DNA of 61,205 nucleotides from a virus. This document shows, in pieces, positions 36,177 through 44,641 of the stretch (position 1 is the first letter of the stretch; each line of letters begins with the position of its first letter). The stretch is taken from the IMG/VR virus record IMGVR_UViG_3300034106_005682, positions 1-61,205 of that record; one strand, written 5' to 3'. A program made the translations under genes and the position numbers. The notes beneath the pieces were generated by a model. It searched no databases, was not told where the DNA came from, and worked only from the letters and a program-made list of their open reading frames with translations.

Positions 36177-36611
36177 ATGGAAATTACTTATTTTGCTTTG
36201 GGTATGCTCTCGATGGTGGCTCTGATTTTTGTTGGAATTATTGTTTGGGGTTTGTTCAGGGTCAGTAAAATTGAGCGACAGATTGGTGTCATAAAACAAA
36301 ACGACAGATTTGAGTTTGATAATGTTCAACGACAATTTGAAAATGTTTATCGAGCTATTGATAGTCAAAGGGATGATTACCGACATGAATTTGAATCCGT
36401 ATTTCGTAGGTTTGAAACAATCGAGGAAAATTCAAGGTTGAATACCAATGAACTTGTTAGAACAATGGATGAAAGGTTCAATAAAATGGAACAACACCAA
36501 TTCGGAAAATTCCATGAATTACATGGGATGATAATGGAGAGGCATACTGCTTCAACTAGTTACACAGACAAAAGAGTTGATAAGTTATTAAATCAAAAAG
36601 AAGTACTATAA
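36177..36611 (+). CDS. single-pass membrane protein with coiled coil
   Basis: 144 residues: N-terminal helix (YFALGMLSMVALIFVGIIVW) and a long coiled coil with repeated FE/FRRFE-type heptads (FDNVQRQFENVYRAIDSQ, FESVFRRFETIEENS). A TATGTC-TTAG-GACATA hairpin precedes the gene. Similar in topology to the spanin-like gene before it. Function unknown. Confidence 0.55.
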   Translation: MEITYFALGMLSMVALIFVGIIVWGLFRVSKIERQIGVIKQNDRFEFDNVQRQFENVYRAIDSQRDDYRHEFESVFRRFETIEENSRLNTNELVRTMDERFNKMEQHQFGKFHELHGMIMERHTASTSYTDKRVDKLLNQKEVL

Positions 36612-36615
36612 CAAT

Positions 36616-36641
36616 AAACCCCTCCGATAAAGAGCGGTTTT
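36616..36641 (+). terminator. intrinsic terminator, copy 1
   Basis: Imperfect AAACCCCTC-CGATAAA-GAGCGGTTT hairpin with T-rich tail. The block CCCCTCCGATAAAGAG is repeated exactly in the terminator at 37231. Confidence 0.65.
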
Positions 36642-36677
36642 GTATTTTTATAATATTTATTATAAAAAATTAAAATT

Positions 36678-37211
36678 ATGAAAAGAATTATAAGATTAAC
36701 TGAATCGGATTTAGTTAAATTGGTAAAAAGGGTTATTAGTGAACAAAACGAAAATACTAGTACACCAACAGCAACTTTATTAAGAACAAATGTTCTTGAG
36801 TATACTGGTAATTTAATTAATAATGTGTATGATGGATTTTATTCTCTCCCACAGACAAGTGGAATTTTGATTGGTAAAAATATAAGCGAATTGCAAAATT
36901 ATTATGGTTCTGGAACAAGTACTAAAACCCAACAAACAGATGAAATGAATTCAATCACCTTCCAATTAAATAAAATAATACAAGGAAAAAATGTTGGTCA
37001 AAAAATTGATTTGAGGTTAAATGGTAAATCAATTTTAAGTTTACCTATCGAAAAATCTGATGGAATAGACACTAAACAATATTATGTAATGAATCAAGTC
37101 AAAATCTCCAATTTACAACCTGGTGAAAATTTAATTACTTGTGTCGTAAATAACAAACAATTAGATGCTATTAATTTTAACAAGTTTTACTTGAAGTTTA
37201 ATGTCAAATAG
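36678..37211 (+). CDS. N-terminally tagged late protein
   Basis: 177 residues. MKRIIRLTESDLVKLVKRVISE is the clearest version of the shared N-terminal tag (quoted in two parts: MKRIIRLTESDLVKL and VKRVISE), ending I-S-E before Q. After a Thr/Asn-rich linker the body is beta-rich (IDLRLNGKSILSLPIEK, LQPGENLITCVVNN) and looks like a small beta-sandwich. A box variant TATTTATT lies upstream. Candidate packaged protein. Confidence 0.68.
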   Translation: MKRIIRLTESDLVKLVKRVISEQNENTSTPTATLLRTNVLEYTGNLINNVYDGFYSLPQTSGILIGKNISELQNYYGSGTSTKTQQTDEMNSITFQLNKIIQGKNVGQKIDLRLNGKSILSLPIEKSDGIDTKQYYVMNQVKISNLQPGENLITCVVNNKQLDAINFNKFYLKFNVK

Positions 37212-37230
37212 AAAATAAATAATGTAACAA

Positions 37231-37256
37231 AAAACCCCTCCGATAAAGAGGGGTTA
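37231..37256. terminator. intrinsic terminator, copy 2
   Basis: AACCCCTC-CGATAAA-GAGGGGTT perfect hairpin with flanking A and T runs; serves the converging genes. Confidence 0.82.
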
Positions 37257-37258
37257 TT

Positions 37259-37930
37259 TTATTTATTGATAATTCTGCCTTTTACCCACCCTTCGTTCAA
37301 AAAAGTAGATAAATCGTCTTTTTTAATTTTTTTATTTTGATTATCTTTTGTAATCCAAATTGTACCAAATTGTGAATTTGTTTCGCCTAAGCCTACATTT
37401 TTTTTTATCATAGACATTTTCTTTTTTGTCTCCTCTGAGTGTTTTCTACCTGTCCAATCAAAAGTAAAATTTGTTAATTTTCCTTCTTGGTGTCTTTTCT
37501 TTCCTGATTTAGACATAATTTCGGAATATTTTTTACGAAATTCTTCATCATTTTTTAATTTTTCTATAAAAATATGTTTTCCAATAACAGAACCTTTACT
37601 TTGAAAATTTGAAAAATGTTGGGCATTAATAAACCCACCTGATTCGCCACCAACTACTAAGTTCATACACAAACTATCGGATAATAATTCTCTATTGACA
37701 ACTTCTTTTTCTTTTTCCAAAAGTATTTTTCTACTTGAGAAGAACTCTAAAATTTCTTTAGTGTGGTTTTCTTTTCCGTGAAAATTTATGGAATTCCATA
37801 ATCTTTTACCACTACCAAAATAACCATCGTTTAAATTATCGGTAGAATGTATCCCAATATAAAATCTTTGTGTTTTAATACAAGTTATTTTATAAAGATA
37901 GTGGTATTTTCTATTTTCTGCTCTTATCAT
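37259..37930 (-). CDS. GIY-YIG homing endonuclease
   Basis: 223 residues. N-terminal GIY-YIG domain (HYLYKITCIKTQRFYIGIHS, GYFGSGKRLWNSI, NHTKEILEFF, with an EKEKEVV helix) and a C-terminal NUMOD3 DNA-binding motif (GRKHSEETKKKMS). This is the free-standing, Seg-like kind found in T4-type phages that spread by cutting related genomes. It lies next to the tmRNA gene, a possible target region. TATTTATA precedes it. Confidence 0.9.
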   Translation of the reverse strand: MIRAENRKYHYLYKITCIKTQRFYIGIHSTDNLNDGYFGSGKRLWNSINFHGKENHTKEILEFFSSRKILLEKEKEVVNRELLSDSLCMNLVVGGESGGFINAQHFSNFQSKGSVIGKHIFIEKLKNDEEFRKKYSEIMSKSGKKRHQEGKLTNFTFDWTGRKHSEETKKKMSMIKKNVGLGETNSQFGTIWITKDNQNKKIKKDDLSTFLNEGWVKGRIINK

Positions 37931-37943
37931 ATATTTTTTTTTA

Positions 37944-37951
37944 TATAAATA
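37944..37951 (-). promoter_or_regulatory. late-type TATTTATA box
   Basis: TATTTATA on the minus strand, 13 nt before the GIY-YIG start. Confidence 0.5.
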
Positions 37952-37977
37952 TATGATAAGAACAAAAACTTCCGATG

Positions 37978-38355
37978 TGGAGGTATAGGGAGTCGAACCC
38001 TTTCCTGTCCATCTTAACTATTAAGGACTACATGTTTAGGACAACATTATTCGCAGTGTTCCGAGCTATTTGATTTTTATACTCCCAAAACCAACAAAAT
38101 CGGCCAATTCATTTTTAGGGATGAGAATCGGTTAGACAACCCTATAGTGCTCCTGTTCCTGAGTTAATGCACCCCGACTCGAAAGTGGTAACCTATTGAC
38201 TAGGCTACTACTGCTTCTTCAGCACGGATTAAACCTACTGCAGAAAGTTTGTTGATAACGTTGCCGTGTATCGTTTCAAACCAGTTTAACGGACTTAGTT
38301 CAGGTCCGACATGCCCCGAATAACTAACAACGTCAGTCGATACCAGATTACCCCC
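37978..38355 (-). ncRNA. ssrA: transfer-messenger RNA (tmRNA)
   Basis: 378 nt on the minus strand. The 5' end GGGGGTA pairs with TACCTCC at the 3' end, followed by A and CA; the T arm is GGG-TTCGACT-CCC with ATCTGGTATCGACTG near the 5' end, as in tmRNAs. The tag frame on the minus strand (38265 down to 38200) reads 21 codons starting GNVINKLS and ending RAEEAVVA, then TAG. Pseudoknot-like GC-rich segments follow. The product rescues stalled ribosomes and marks the peptide for proteolysis. The exact resume codon is not certain. Confidence 0.88.
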
Positions 38356-38409
38356 ATATTTTCAATTAACTTTATACAAGGATAAATATAAATAATGAAT
38401 AAACCAAGG

Positions 38410-38417
38410 TATTTATA
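38410..38417 (+). promoter_or_regulatory. late-type TATTTATA box
   Basis: TATTTATA 16 nt before the ATG at 38434. Confidence 0.55.
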
Positions 38418-38433
38418 AAGAAAAATATTTTTT

Positions 38434-39828
38434 ATGACACCGAAGGAATTAGCTGATGAAGAATCAGAGATTAAATTTGAGGATGATAAGGTTTTATTTA
38501 TCAAAGTGAAAGGGTATGACGCTATGGACTACTACGCTTCTGAAAAATTGAAGAGAGAATATAATAAGTTCAATAGATATGGTGATGTCTATTTAATCGT
38601 TGATAAAGATGGTGAGAATAGTTATGTATTGAATCAAGTAAGAAATGGCTATACTGATGTGTTGGATTTTGATGGGATGGTAAATAACTTTATGGATGTA
38701 ATTGAGGATTATCCACAATTAGAATCGAAACTTGTTGAGTTCATTAAACCTGAGAACCCTTATGAAATGTTGTTATTAATTAAGGCGGGTAAAAAATATG
38801 ATAAATGGGATATGAGAAGCATTGATGAATCTTTAAATGGGATGACACTTAACGAAAAGAATCCTGGTAAGAGTATGATTCAACTTATGTTTGATGCTGA
38901 TGAATATATATCTTTTTTTGACTATAAAGAAGGTGAATGGGATGCAAGGATATTGGGGTCTATATTTGGAAATAGTTATTATGGTAGTTCTTTTGATTTG
39001 ATACCTAGTGATATGACTTGGGACGATTGGAAAGAAGGTTATATGTTTGGTTCATTTGATGATAAAAACAAAAAAAAGTTGGATGATATTGTTTCATTTC
39101 TAATTCCTGGTGTAAAAGATTTAAAAGACAAAGATGAGGACAAATATAATAAGAGTGTTGCTCAGTTCTTAGATACCAATTTTCCGGTGGTTGGTGAAAG
39201 GATTGCTGATGAGTACAATTCATTAAGAAACGAATCCGCAGTAGAAAAAATCAAAGAAATTGGTATAAAAGATATTGCGGATGTATTCCAACAATATGGG
39301 GTTTTCAGAAAATCAGGTGTTTTTACAAATTATGTGACAACCGTAAATATCCTATTAAGTTTATATAAAAAAACTCAAAGTAAACAAGCAACAATTGTTG
39401 AACTATTTAAGGAATTGGGTGAAGAAATGGACTTAGATATTGGTTATTATAATGAAGTGGCTATGGATAGTTGGGATTTTGATTTTGAACAATTTAATGA
39501 TGTTGTTGGTGACCAATTGGATACAATATTAGAAGAAATAGAAGATGAACCTGAAAAGTTTGAGGCCTTCAAAAACTATGCCGATGTATTGAAAAAACTT
39601 AATGATATGGGTTACCAAATTGGTGGTCAATATAAATTACCAAACACGGAAAATTCATTCAGAATTGACGAAATTAGAAAAGACGACTCAAAAGTAGTAA
39701 TAGTTCATTGGAATAAATCATCAGGAAGGGGAGAAAGAAGAAGTTACACAATAGAAGAGTTTGTTAATTATTTACATTCACCAGAACTTTTTGAAAGTTT
39801 AGTAAAAAGATTGAAAAGAATTATGTAA
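38434..39828 (+). CDS. large late protein of unknown function
   Basis: 464 residues, acidic, no signal peptide. Notable segments: IKVKGYDAMDYYASEKLK and VYLIVDKDGENSYVLNQV near the N-terminus, and a C-terminal small domain (GYQIGGQYKLPNTENSF, VHWNKSSGRGERRSYT). The end SLVKRLKRIM weakly resembles the C-terminal tag of other late proteins. The late box and size suggest a virion or virion-assembly protein; no family recognised. Confidence 0.62.
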   Translation: MTPKELADEESEIKFEDDKVLFIKVKGYDAMDYYASEKLKREYNKFNRYGDVYLIVDKDGENSYVLNQVRNGYTDVLDFDGMVNNFMDVIEDYPQLESKLVEFIKPENPYEMLLLIKAGKKYDKWDMRSIDESLNGMTLNEKNPGKSMIQLMFDADEYISFFDYKEGEWDARILGSIFGNSYYGSSFDLIPSDMTWDDWKEGYMFGSFDDKNKKKLDDIVSFLIPGVKDLKDKDEDKYNKSVAQFLDTNFPVVGERIADEYNSLRNESAVEKIKEIGIKDIADVFQQYGVFRKSGVFTNYVTTVNILLSLYKKTQSKQATIVELFKELGEEMDLDIGYYNEVAMDSWDFDFEQFNDVVGDQLDTILEEIEDEPEKFEAFKNYADVLKKLNDMGYQIGGQYKLPNTENSFRIDEIRKDDSKVVIVHWNKSSGRGERRSYTIEEFVNYLHSPELFESLVKRLKRIM

Positions 39829-39837
39829 TATTGTTCT

Positions 39838-40638
39838 ATGGAACAAAATATCAATTTTTTAAAAAGGGTTTTATCTGTCCCCACAAAAACATATAAAGAG
39901 GATTTAATGATTCAATTTTTAACCGAATGGTTGGTTGAAAATAATATTCCTTATTTTGTTGATAAGATGGGAAATGTTTATGCAACCAAACAAACTGATG
40001 AGGTTGAATATTTTCCTTGTGTCGTTGCCCACACAGATACCGTTCACGAGCTCGATACAATCAATATTCGTGAGATGATGTTACCCAATGACCAAAACGA
40101 ATTAAAGATGGCCTTAAAGGCTTTTAATGACCAAGGATTACCCACTGGAATTGGGGGTGATGACAAATGTGGTGTTTATGTTTGTTTGGAGTTATTAAAA
40201 CAATTACCAAATGTCAAAGCAGCTTTCTTTGTATCGGAAGAAACAGGATGTCATGGGTCAAAAAAAGCCGATAAAGATTTCTTCTCAAATGTTGGTTATG
40301 TTATGCAATTTGATGCTCCTGGTAATTGGATGGTCAGTGAGTATTGTATGGGTGTGAAACTATTTGATAAGGGTAGTGATTTCTTCGATAAATGTGATAA
40401 AGTATTAACGGAGGGTTTTAACAAAAGAAACAAATACCAATCTCACCCTTATACTGATGTTTACGCACTTAAACAACTATTTGATTTTTCTTGTATAAAC
40501 TTTGCTGTTGGTTATTACAACTATCACACAGAACACGAATATGTAATTGTCGATGATGTTTATAATACTTTGGATATTGCTAAGAAAATGATTTCTGAGT
40601 TGGGAACAAAAAAATACACAAAGGAATACAAAAAATAA
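39838..40638 (+). CDS. M20-family metallopeptidase-like protein
   Basis: 266 residues, shorter than typical M20 enzymes (~400) and lacking the usual dimerisation domain insert. Zinc and catalytic motifs are present: VVAHTDTVH, GIGGDDKCGVYV, FVSEETGCHGS and, near the end, HPYTDVYAL and YNYHTEHEYV. It would hydrolyse small peptides or related amides. Presence in a phage genome is uncommon; it sits 9 bp after a late gene. Confidence 0.82.
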   Translation: MEQNINFLKRVLSVPTKTYKEDLMIQFLTEWLVENNIPYFVDKMGNVYATKQTDEVEYFPCVVAHTDTVHELDTINIREMMLPNDQNELKMALKAFNDQGLPTGIGGDDKCGVYVCLELLKQLPNVKAAFFVSEETGCHGSKKADKDFFSNVGYVMQFDAPGNWMVSEYCMGVKLFDKGSDFFDKCDKVLTEGFNKRNKYQSHPYTDVYALKQLFDFSCINFAVGYYNYHTEHEYVIVDDVYNTLDIAKKMISELGTKKYTKEYKK

Positions 40639-40656
40639 AAATCAGTATTTCAGATA

Positions 40657-40664
40657 TATTTATA
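40657..40664 (+). promoter_or_regulatory. late-type TATTTATA box
   Basis: TATTTATA 13 nt before the ATG at 40678. Confidence 0.55.
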
Positions 40665-40677
40665 GATAAAACAAAGT

Positions 40678-41196
40678 ATGGAAAATAAAAATATTGAGGA
40701 GGGTATTTTCGATTGGTTCACAGATAGATATCAAGGTTTAAAGGGAGCCTTTACAGGAAAGGGTTATGGTTATTTTAAATTTTTGAGTTCACTAAGAAAC
40801 TTGGTTAGAAAACTAAAAAAATTGGATGAACCAAATGAGAGTGTTATAAACGACCTACAAAAATTGAGAACTGATATTGAACAAGCTAGTGGTTGGGAAA
40901 GTTTGGAAGATACTAAGAGAAAAAATTTAACTTTCGCAATAGACAAAGCAATCGAAAGTTTTAGGGAATATTCTAGATATGTGAATACAATAGAGGTGCT
41001 ATCAACGAAAGTATTACAAGGTAAACCAACAAATACAACCCAAACTACACCAATACCACCTACTCAACCAACGCCTATTCAGACAACACCTACTCAGACA
41101 ACAACAAGTCCGAATACTGGTGTTATTCCAGAAGGATACCGAAATGGGAAAAGGATTTTACAAGATGTAGAAAATATTAAAAACTTGATGAGATAA
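40678..41196 (+). CDS. late protein with Thr/Pro linker and C-terminal tag
   Basis: 172 residues: helical body (LRNLVRKLKKLDEPN, RTDIEQASGWESLED), then a Thr/Pro/Gln-rich linker (TTPIPPTQPTPIQTTPT), then IPEGYRNGKRILQDVENIKN and LMR. The end matches the C-terminal tag of 33792 and 34288 products, and I-P-E before G could be a prohead-protease site that frees it. Confidence 0.65.
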   Translation: MENKNIEEGIFDWFTDRYQGLKGAFTGKGYGYFKFLSSLRNLVRKLKKLDEPNESVINDLQKLRTDIEQASGWESLEDTKRKNLTFAIDKAIESFREYSRYVNTIEVLSTKVLQGKPTNTTQTTPIPPTQPTPIQTTPTQTTTSPNTGVIPEGYRNGKRILQDVENIKNLMR

Positions 41197-41198
41197 AA

Positions 41199-41222
41199 AA
41201 AAGGGACTATTCTGTCCCTTTT
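41199..41222. terminator. bidirectional intrinsic terminator
   Basis: AAAAGGGAC / GTCCCTTTT stem between converging genes. Confidence 0.82.
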
Positions 41223-43432
41223 TTCTTTTTTGTCTTTTTGACTTCTTTATTTTTAAAAATAATTTTTTCTTCCTCGACAGTTAAAACATATTCTTCATTT
41301 TCTACAATAACTCCATTAAGAACTTCTTCGGAAACAAAATCCTCAATCTTATCTTGGATTGCGCGTTTAATGGGTCTTGCACCATATGTTTCATCAAATC
41401 CAACTTTAGATATAAGTTCCAACACCTTTTCATCACAACTGACATTATAATTTAACCCTTTCAATCTAGTTGTTAATTTATCTATTTCAAGTTTGACAAT
41501 TTGTTTTACTTCATCTTCTTTCAAAGTGTTGAAAACTATAATCTCATCAATACGATTTAAAAATTCAGGGGCAAAGAATTTTTGTAATTCTTTTTTTAAC
41601 ATATCTCTTTTTTGTTCCTCTTCGATATAAGAATTACTCGAAGTTTTGAAACCAACACCAGTACCGAAATCTTGAAATTTCTTAACCCCAAGATTAGATG
41701 TCATAATGATAACACAATTCTTAAAATTTATTTTTCTACCCAAACCATCTGTTAAATGACCATCATCTAATACTTGTAATAAAGTTGAGAATACATCCTT
41801 GTTTGCTTTTTCTATTTCATCAAATAAGATTACAGAATAAGGTTTATTTTTAACTTGTTCGGTTAATTGTCCCCCTTCATCATAACCAACATAACCTGGA
41901 GGTGACCCAATTAATCTTGATATTGAATGTTTTTCTTGGAATTCTGACATGTCAACACGGATTAGGTTTTCTTCACTGCCAAATATTTCTTTGGCTAATT
42001 GTTTGGCTAAATATGTTTTACCTACACCTGTTGAACCCAAGAAGATAAATGAACCGATTGGTTTATTGGGGTCTTTGATTCCCAATCTATTTCTTCTAAT
42101 ACTCTTAGCTATTTTGGAAACAGCTTCAGATTGTCCAATAACCTTTGAAGATAGGTTTGAATCCAAAGAAGTAAGTTTATTAGTTTCGTCTGAGTTCATT
42201 TTGGACACAGGTATTTTGGTCATATTTGATACCACTTCATAAACTAATTCAACACTTACTTCTTTTTTCTTAACCAATAAATCCTTTTCGAACTTTTTCT
42301 TTTCTTCTTCCAATTTGTCCAATATCTTTGTTTCCTTATCTCTAAGGTCAGCGGCTAATTCGTAGTTTTGGGTTTTAACAACCTCTATTTTCTGTTGTTT
42401 TATATCTTGTGCTTTTTGTTTTAGTTCATCAATAATCTGAGGCATCTTAATTTCTACCTGACTTCTTGCTCCAACTTCATCAATAATATCAAATGCTTTA
42501 TCTGGAAATTCTCTATCTGTAATATATCTTTCTGCCAAATCAACACACAACTTCAATACCTCGTCAGTATAACTTACCTTGTGGTAATTTTCATATTTGT
42601 CTTTAACATTAATGAGGATTTGTAATGTTTCTTCTTTTGTTGAGGGGTCAACGATGACTTTTTGGAAACGTCTTTCTAAGGCGCCATCTTTTTCAAAATT
42701 CTTTCTATATTCATCCAAAGTTGTTGCACCAATACATTGGATTTCCCCTCTTGCTAAGGCTGGTTTGAATATATTTGAGGCATCCAATGAACCTGATGAA
42801 TTACCCGCACCAACAATTTGATGAATTTCATCGATAAACAAAATGATATTTGGGGCAGCTTGTAGTTCTTCTATAATCACCTTCATTCTTTCCTCAAATT
42901 GACCACGATATTTTGTTCCTGCGACAATTGAGGTCATATCTAAAGACATTATTCTTTTGTCCATCAAATTTCTTGGACAATCTCCATTCAATATTTTCAA
43001 GGCTAAACCTTCTACTATAGCGGTTTTTCCACAATTGTGTGATACAATTCCATTTGAGATATACTTATTTTCATTATCTAATACTTCTAAATCAAAAGTA
43101 TTATGTATTCCAATTTCTTCATATAGAATAACTTCACTTAATTCATTGTTTTCACACCACACTAATTCTCCCTCTGTAATATTACCAAGATTTAACCAAT
43201 AAGAACCATTGTCAAATTTGGTGAAAGGGTTCAAACTACTATTGTCGACTTCAACTAAATGGTCAATTGAACCTTCTAAAACCAACCCATTAGATAATGT
43301 AATTCTCACACATTCTTTATCGGCCTTTTTAAATAATTTACCTATTGGTTTAAATCCTAATGGTGTTTTAATGTTATATGTCCCGCCATTATTTTCAACC
43401 ATCTTGAAAAACTCTTCTATTTTAATTTTCAT
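41207..43432 (-). CDS. clpC: C-intein + ClpC-type AAA+ ATPase (C-terminal fragment)
   Basis: 741 residues. Residues 1-133 are a C-intein: a block-B-like SIDHLV, block F/G (NTFDLEVLDNENKYISNG) and the end IVSHN, followed by extein Cys134. The extein (608 residues) resumes in the D1 Walker A (CGKTAIVEG) and holds Walker B (ILFIDEIHQ), a UVR-type motif in the middle region (YELAADLRDKE), the D2 Walker A (GSTGVGKTYLAK), Walker B (VILFDEIEKA) and a C-terminal D2 domain. UVR motif and length point to ClpC. After splicing to the 44642 product it would be an unfoldase working with host ClpP. The Clp N-domain is absent. Confidence 0.9.
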   Translation of the reverse strand: MKIKIEEFFKMVENNGGTYNIKTPLGFKPIGKLFKKADKECVRITLSNGLVLEGSIDHLVEVDNSSLNPFTKFDNGSYWLNLGNITEGELVWCENNELSEVILYEEIGIHNTFDLEVLDNENKYISNGIVSHNCGKTAIVEGLALKILNGDCPRNLMDKRIMSLDMTSIVAGTKYRGQFEERMKVIIEELQAAPNIILFIDEIHQIVGAGNSSGSLDASNIFKPALARGEIQCIGATTLDEYRKNFEKDGALERRFQKVIVDPSTKEETLQILINVKDKYENYHKVSYTDEVLKLCVDLAERYITDREFPDKAFDIIDEVGARSQVEIKMPQIIDELKQKAQDIKQQKIEVVKTQNYELAADLRDKETKILDKLEEEKKKFEKDLLVKKKEVSVELVYEVVSNMTKIPVSKMNSDETNKLTSLDSNLSSKVIGQSEAVSKIAKSIRRNRLGIKDPNKPIGSFIFLGSTGVGKTYLAKQLAKEIFGSEENLIRVDMSEFQEKHSISRLIGSPPGYVGYDEGGQLTEQVKNKPYSVILFDEIEKANKDVFSTLLQVLDDGHLTDGLGRKINFKNCVIIMTSNLGVKKFQDFGTGVGFKTSSNSYIEEEQKRDMLKKELQKFFAPEFLNRIDEIIVFNTLKEDEVKQIVKLEIDKLTTRLKGLNYNVSCDEKVLELISKVGFDETYGARPIKRAIQDKIEDFVSEEVLNGVIVENEEYVLTVEEEKIIFKNKEVKKTKKKKGTE
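43034..43432 (-). other. C-terminal part of split intein (133 residues)
   Basis: Covers the intein blocks B, F and G; ends SHN before Cys. Typical splits fall between B and F, so this is an unusually large C-part. Confidence 0.85.
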
Positions 43433-44603
43433 ATGTAGTTAATTTTATTTTTTCTATGAGTTTATCTAAATTCACATCATATATTAAGTTAATTTTATTA
43501 ATAAAACAATGTTGAATTTTATCTTCCATCTTTTTTTTATAAAAATCAAAAATACTTCCCTCTTTGATAATTGATTTATTATCTAACATACCAAAATATT
43601 CGATGTATATATTATATTTGGGTAAATAAAAATCAGATTTTCGTAATGTGTTGGGATATGTTACTTCATAATGATAGTTTATGCTATTAAGTTCTAAAAA
43701 AAGAGCGAGTTTATATTCTTTTAATGATTTAAATCTAATTTGATTATGGTAAATAGCTGTTCCATATTTTGATTCAAAAGGGTTAAATGGTAATTTATCA
43801 ATAAATTTCTCCTTAAGAATTTCTTTTTTAATATTAAACTTTTGATGTATAATTTTACTATTAATATAAGGTATCAATTCAGAGTATTTTTTTAAATCTA
43901 AATTATTTAACACATATTCCACGAAACACTCCACATTTTCACATTTCAAACCATTAAGAATCATTTCTTTAGTTTTTTCCAAAAAACTACTCCTTAATAC
44001 TAATTCATCAAATTCTTTATTAACATAGTCATATGAATTTTTGGAGTTTTGAATCAAATTGTAATCATTTCTTTGTGAAAGAGTTCTAATCCATTTTTTC
44101 TGTCGTTCAGTAAATTTAATTAACCCTAACTCTTCTCCATATTTTTCAATACAAGTTTTTTTACTAAAAGTTGATTGTCTTTCACTTATTTTTTTCCTTG
44201 CAGTTTCTTCGTCAAAACCTTTTTTCAACCAATACCCTATTTTTGTATTCGTGGAAGCTGAATATTTTTCAGGGTTATTTTTTTTGTTGATTGACATTCT
44301 TACAGAATTATCTCGTTGTTTTTTAGAAATAAAACTATTTATTTCATTTTCCTCCCACCCCATACACTTGAGAAAAAGTGGATTATACAAACTTTCAGGA
44401 TAATCTAAAATATTCCTCAACCAAGGTTTTATTTGTTTATAATTTAGACTTTCGGTTTTATTTATTTCACTATCTACAATAGAATAATAATCAATATGTA
44501 TTTTCTTAAAATAAGAATAAATGTTATTATTGATAAGGAAATTTTCTAAATCATCTATTGTGTTTATAGTATAAACTATCTTTTTTTTATATAATATTTT
44601 CAT
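43422..44603 (-). CDS. free-standing endonuclease between the split-intein halves (Vsr-like)
   Basis: 393 residues. The C-terminal part has a Vsr/PD-(D/E)XK-like core: GTAIYHNQIRFKSLKEYKLA, then SDFYLPKYNIYIEYFG with the acidic pair, then DKIQHC. The N-terminal ~250 residues are helical and DNA-binding-like (IKPWLRNILDYPESLY, WEENEINSFIS). It starts 38 bp after the N-part and overlaps the C-part start by 11 bp. Split inteins interrupted by a Vsr-like homing endonuclease gene have been described in metagenomic phage DNA (fractured genes); this fits that layout with a new host gene. Confidence 0.72.
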   Translation of the reverse strand: MKILYKKKIVYTINTIDDLENFLINNNIYSYFKKIHIDYYSIVDSEINKTESLNYKQIKPWLRNILDYPESLYNPLFLKCMGWEENEINSFISKKQRDNSVRMSINKKNNPEKYSASTNTKIGYWLKKGFDEETARKKISERQSTFSKKTCIEKYGEELGLIKFTERQKKWIRTLSQRNDYNLIQNSKNSYDYVNKEFDELVLRSSFLEKTKEMILNGLKCENVECFVEYVLNNLDLKKYSELIPYINSKIIHQKFNIKKEILKEKFIDKLPFNPFESKYGTAIYHNQIRFKSLKEYKLALFLELNSINYHYEVTYPNTLRKSDFYLPKYNIYIEYFGMLDNKSIIKEGSIFDFYKKKMEDKIQHCFINKINLIYDVNLDKLIEKIKLTTYEN

Positions 44604-44641
44604 AGTAAAGGAGGGTTAGGTAAATACCCTAACCATAAATA

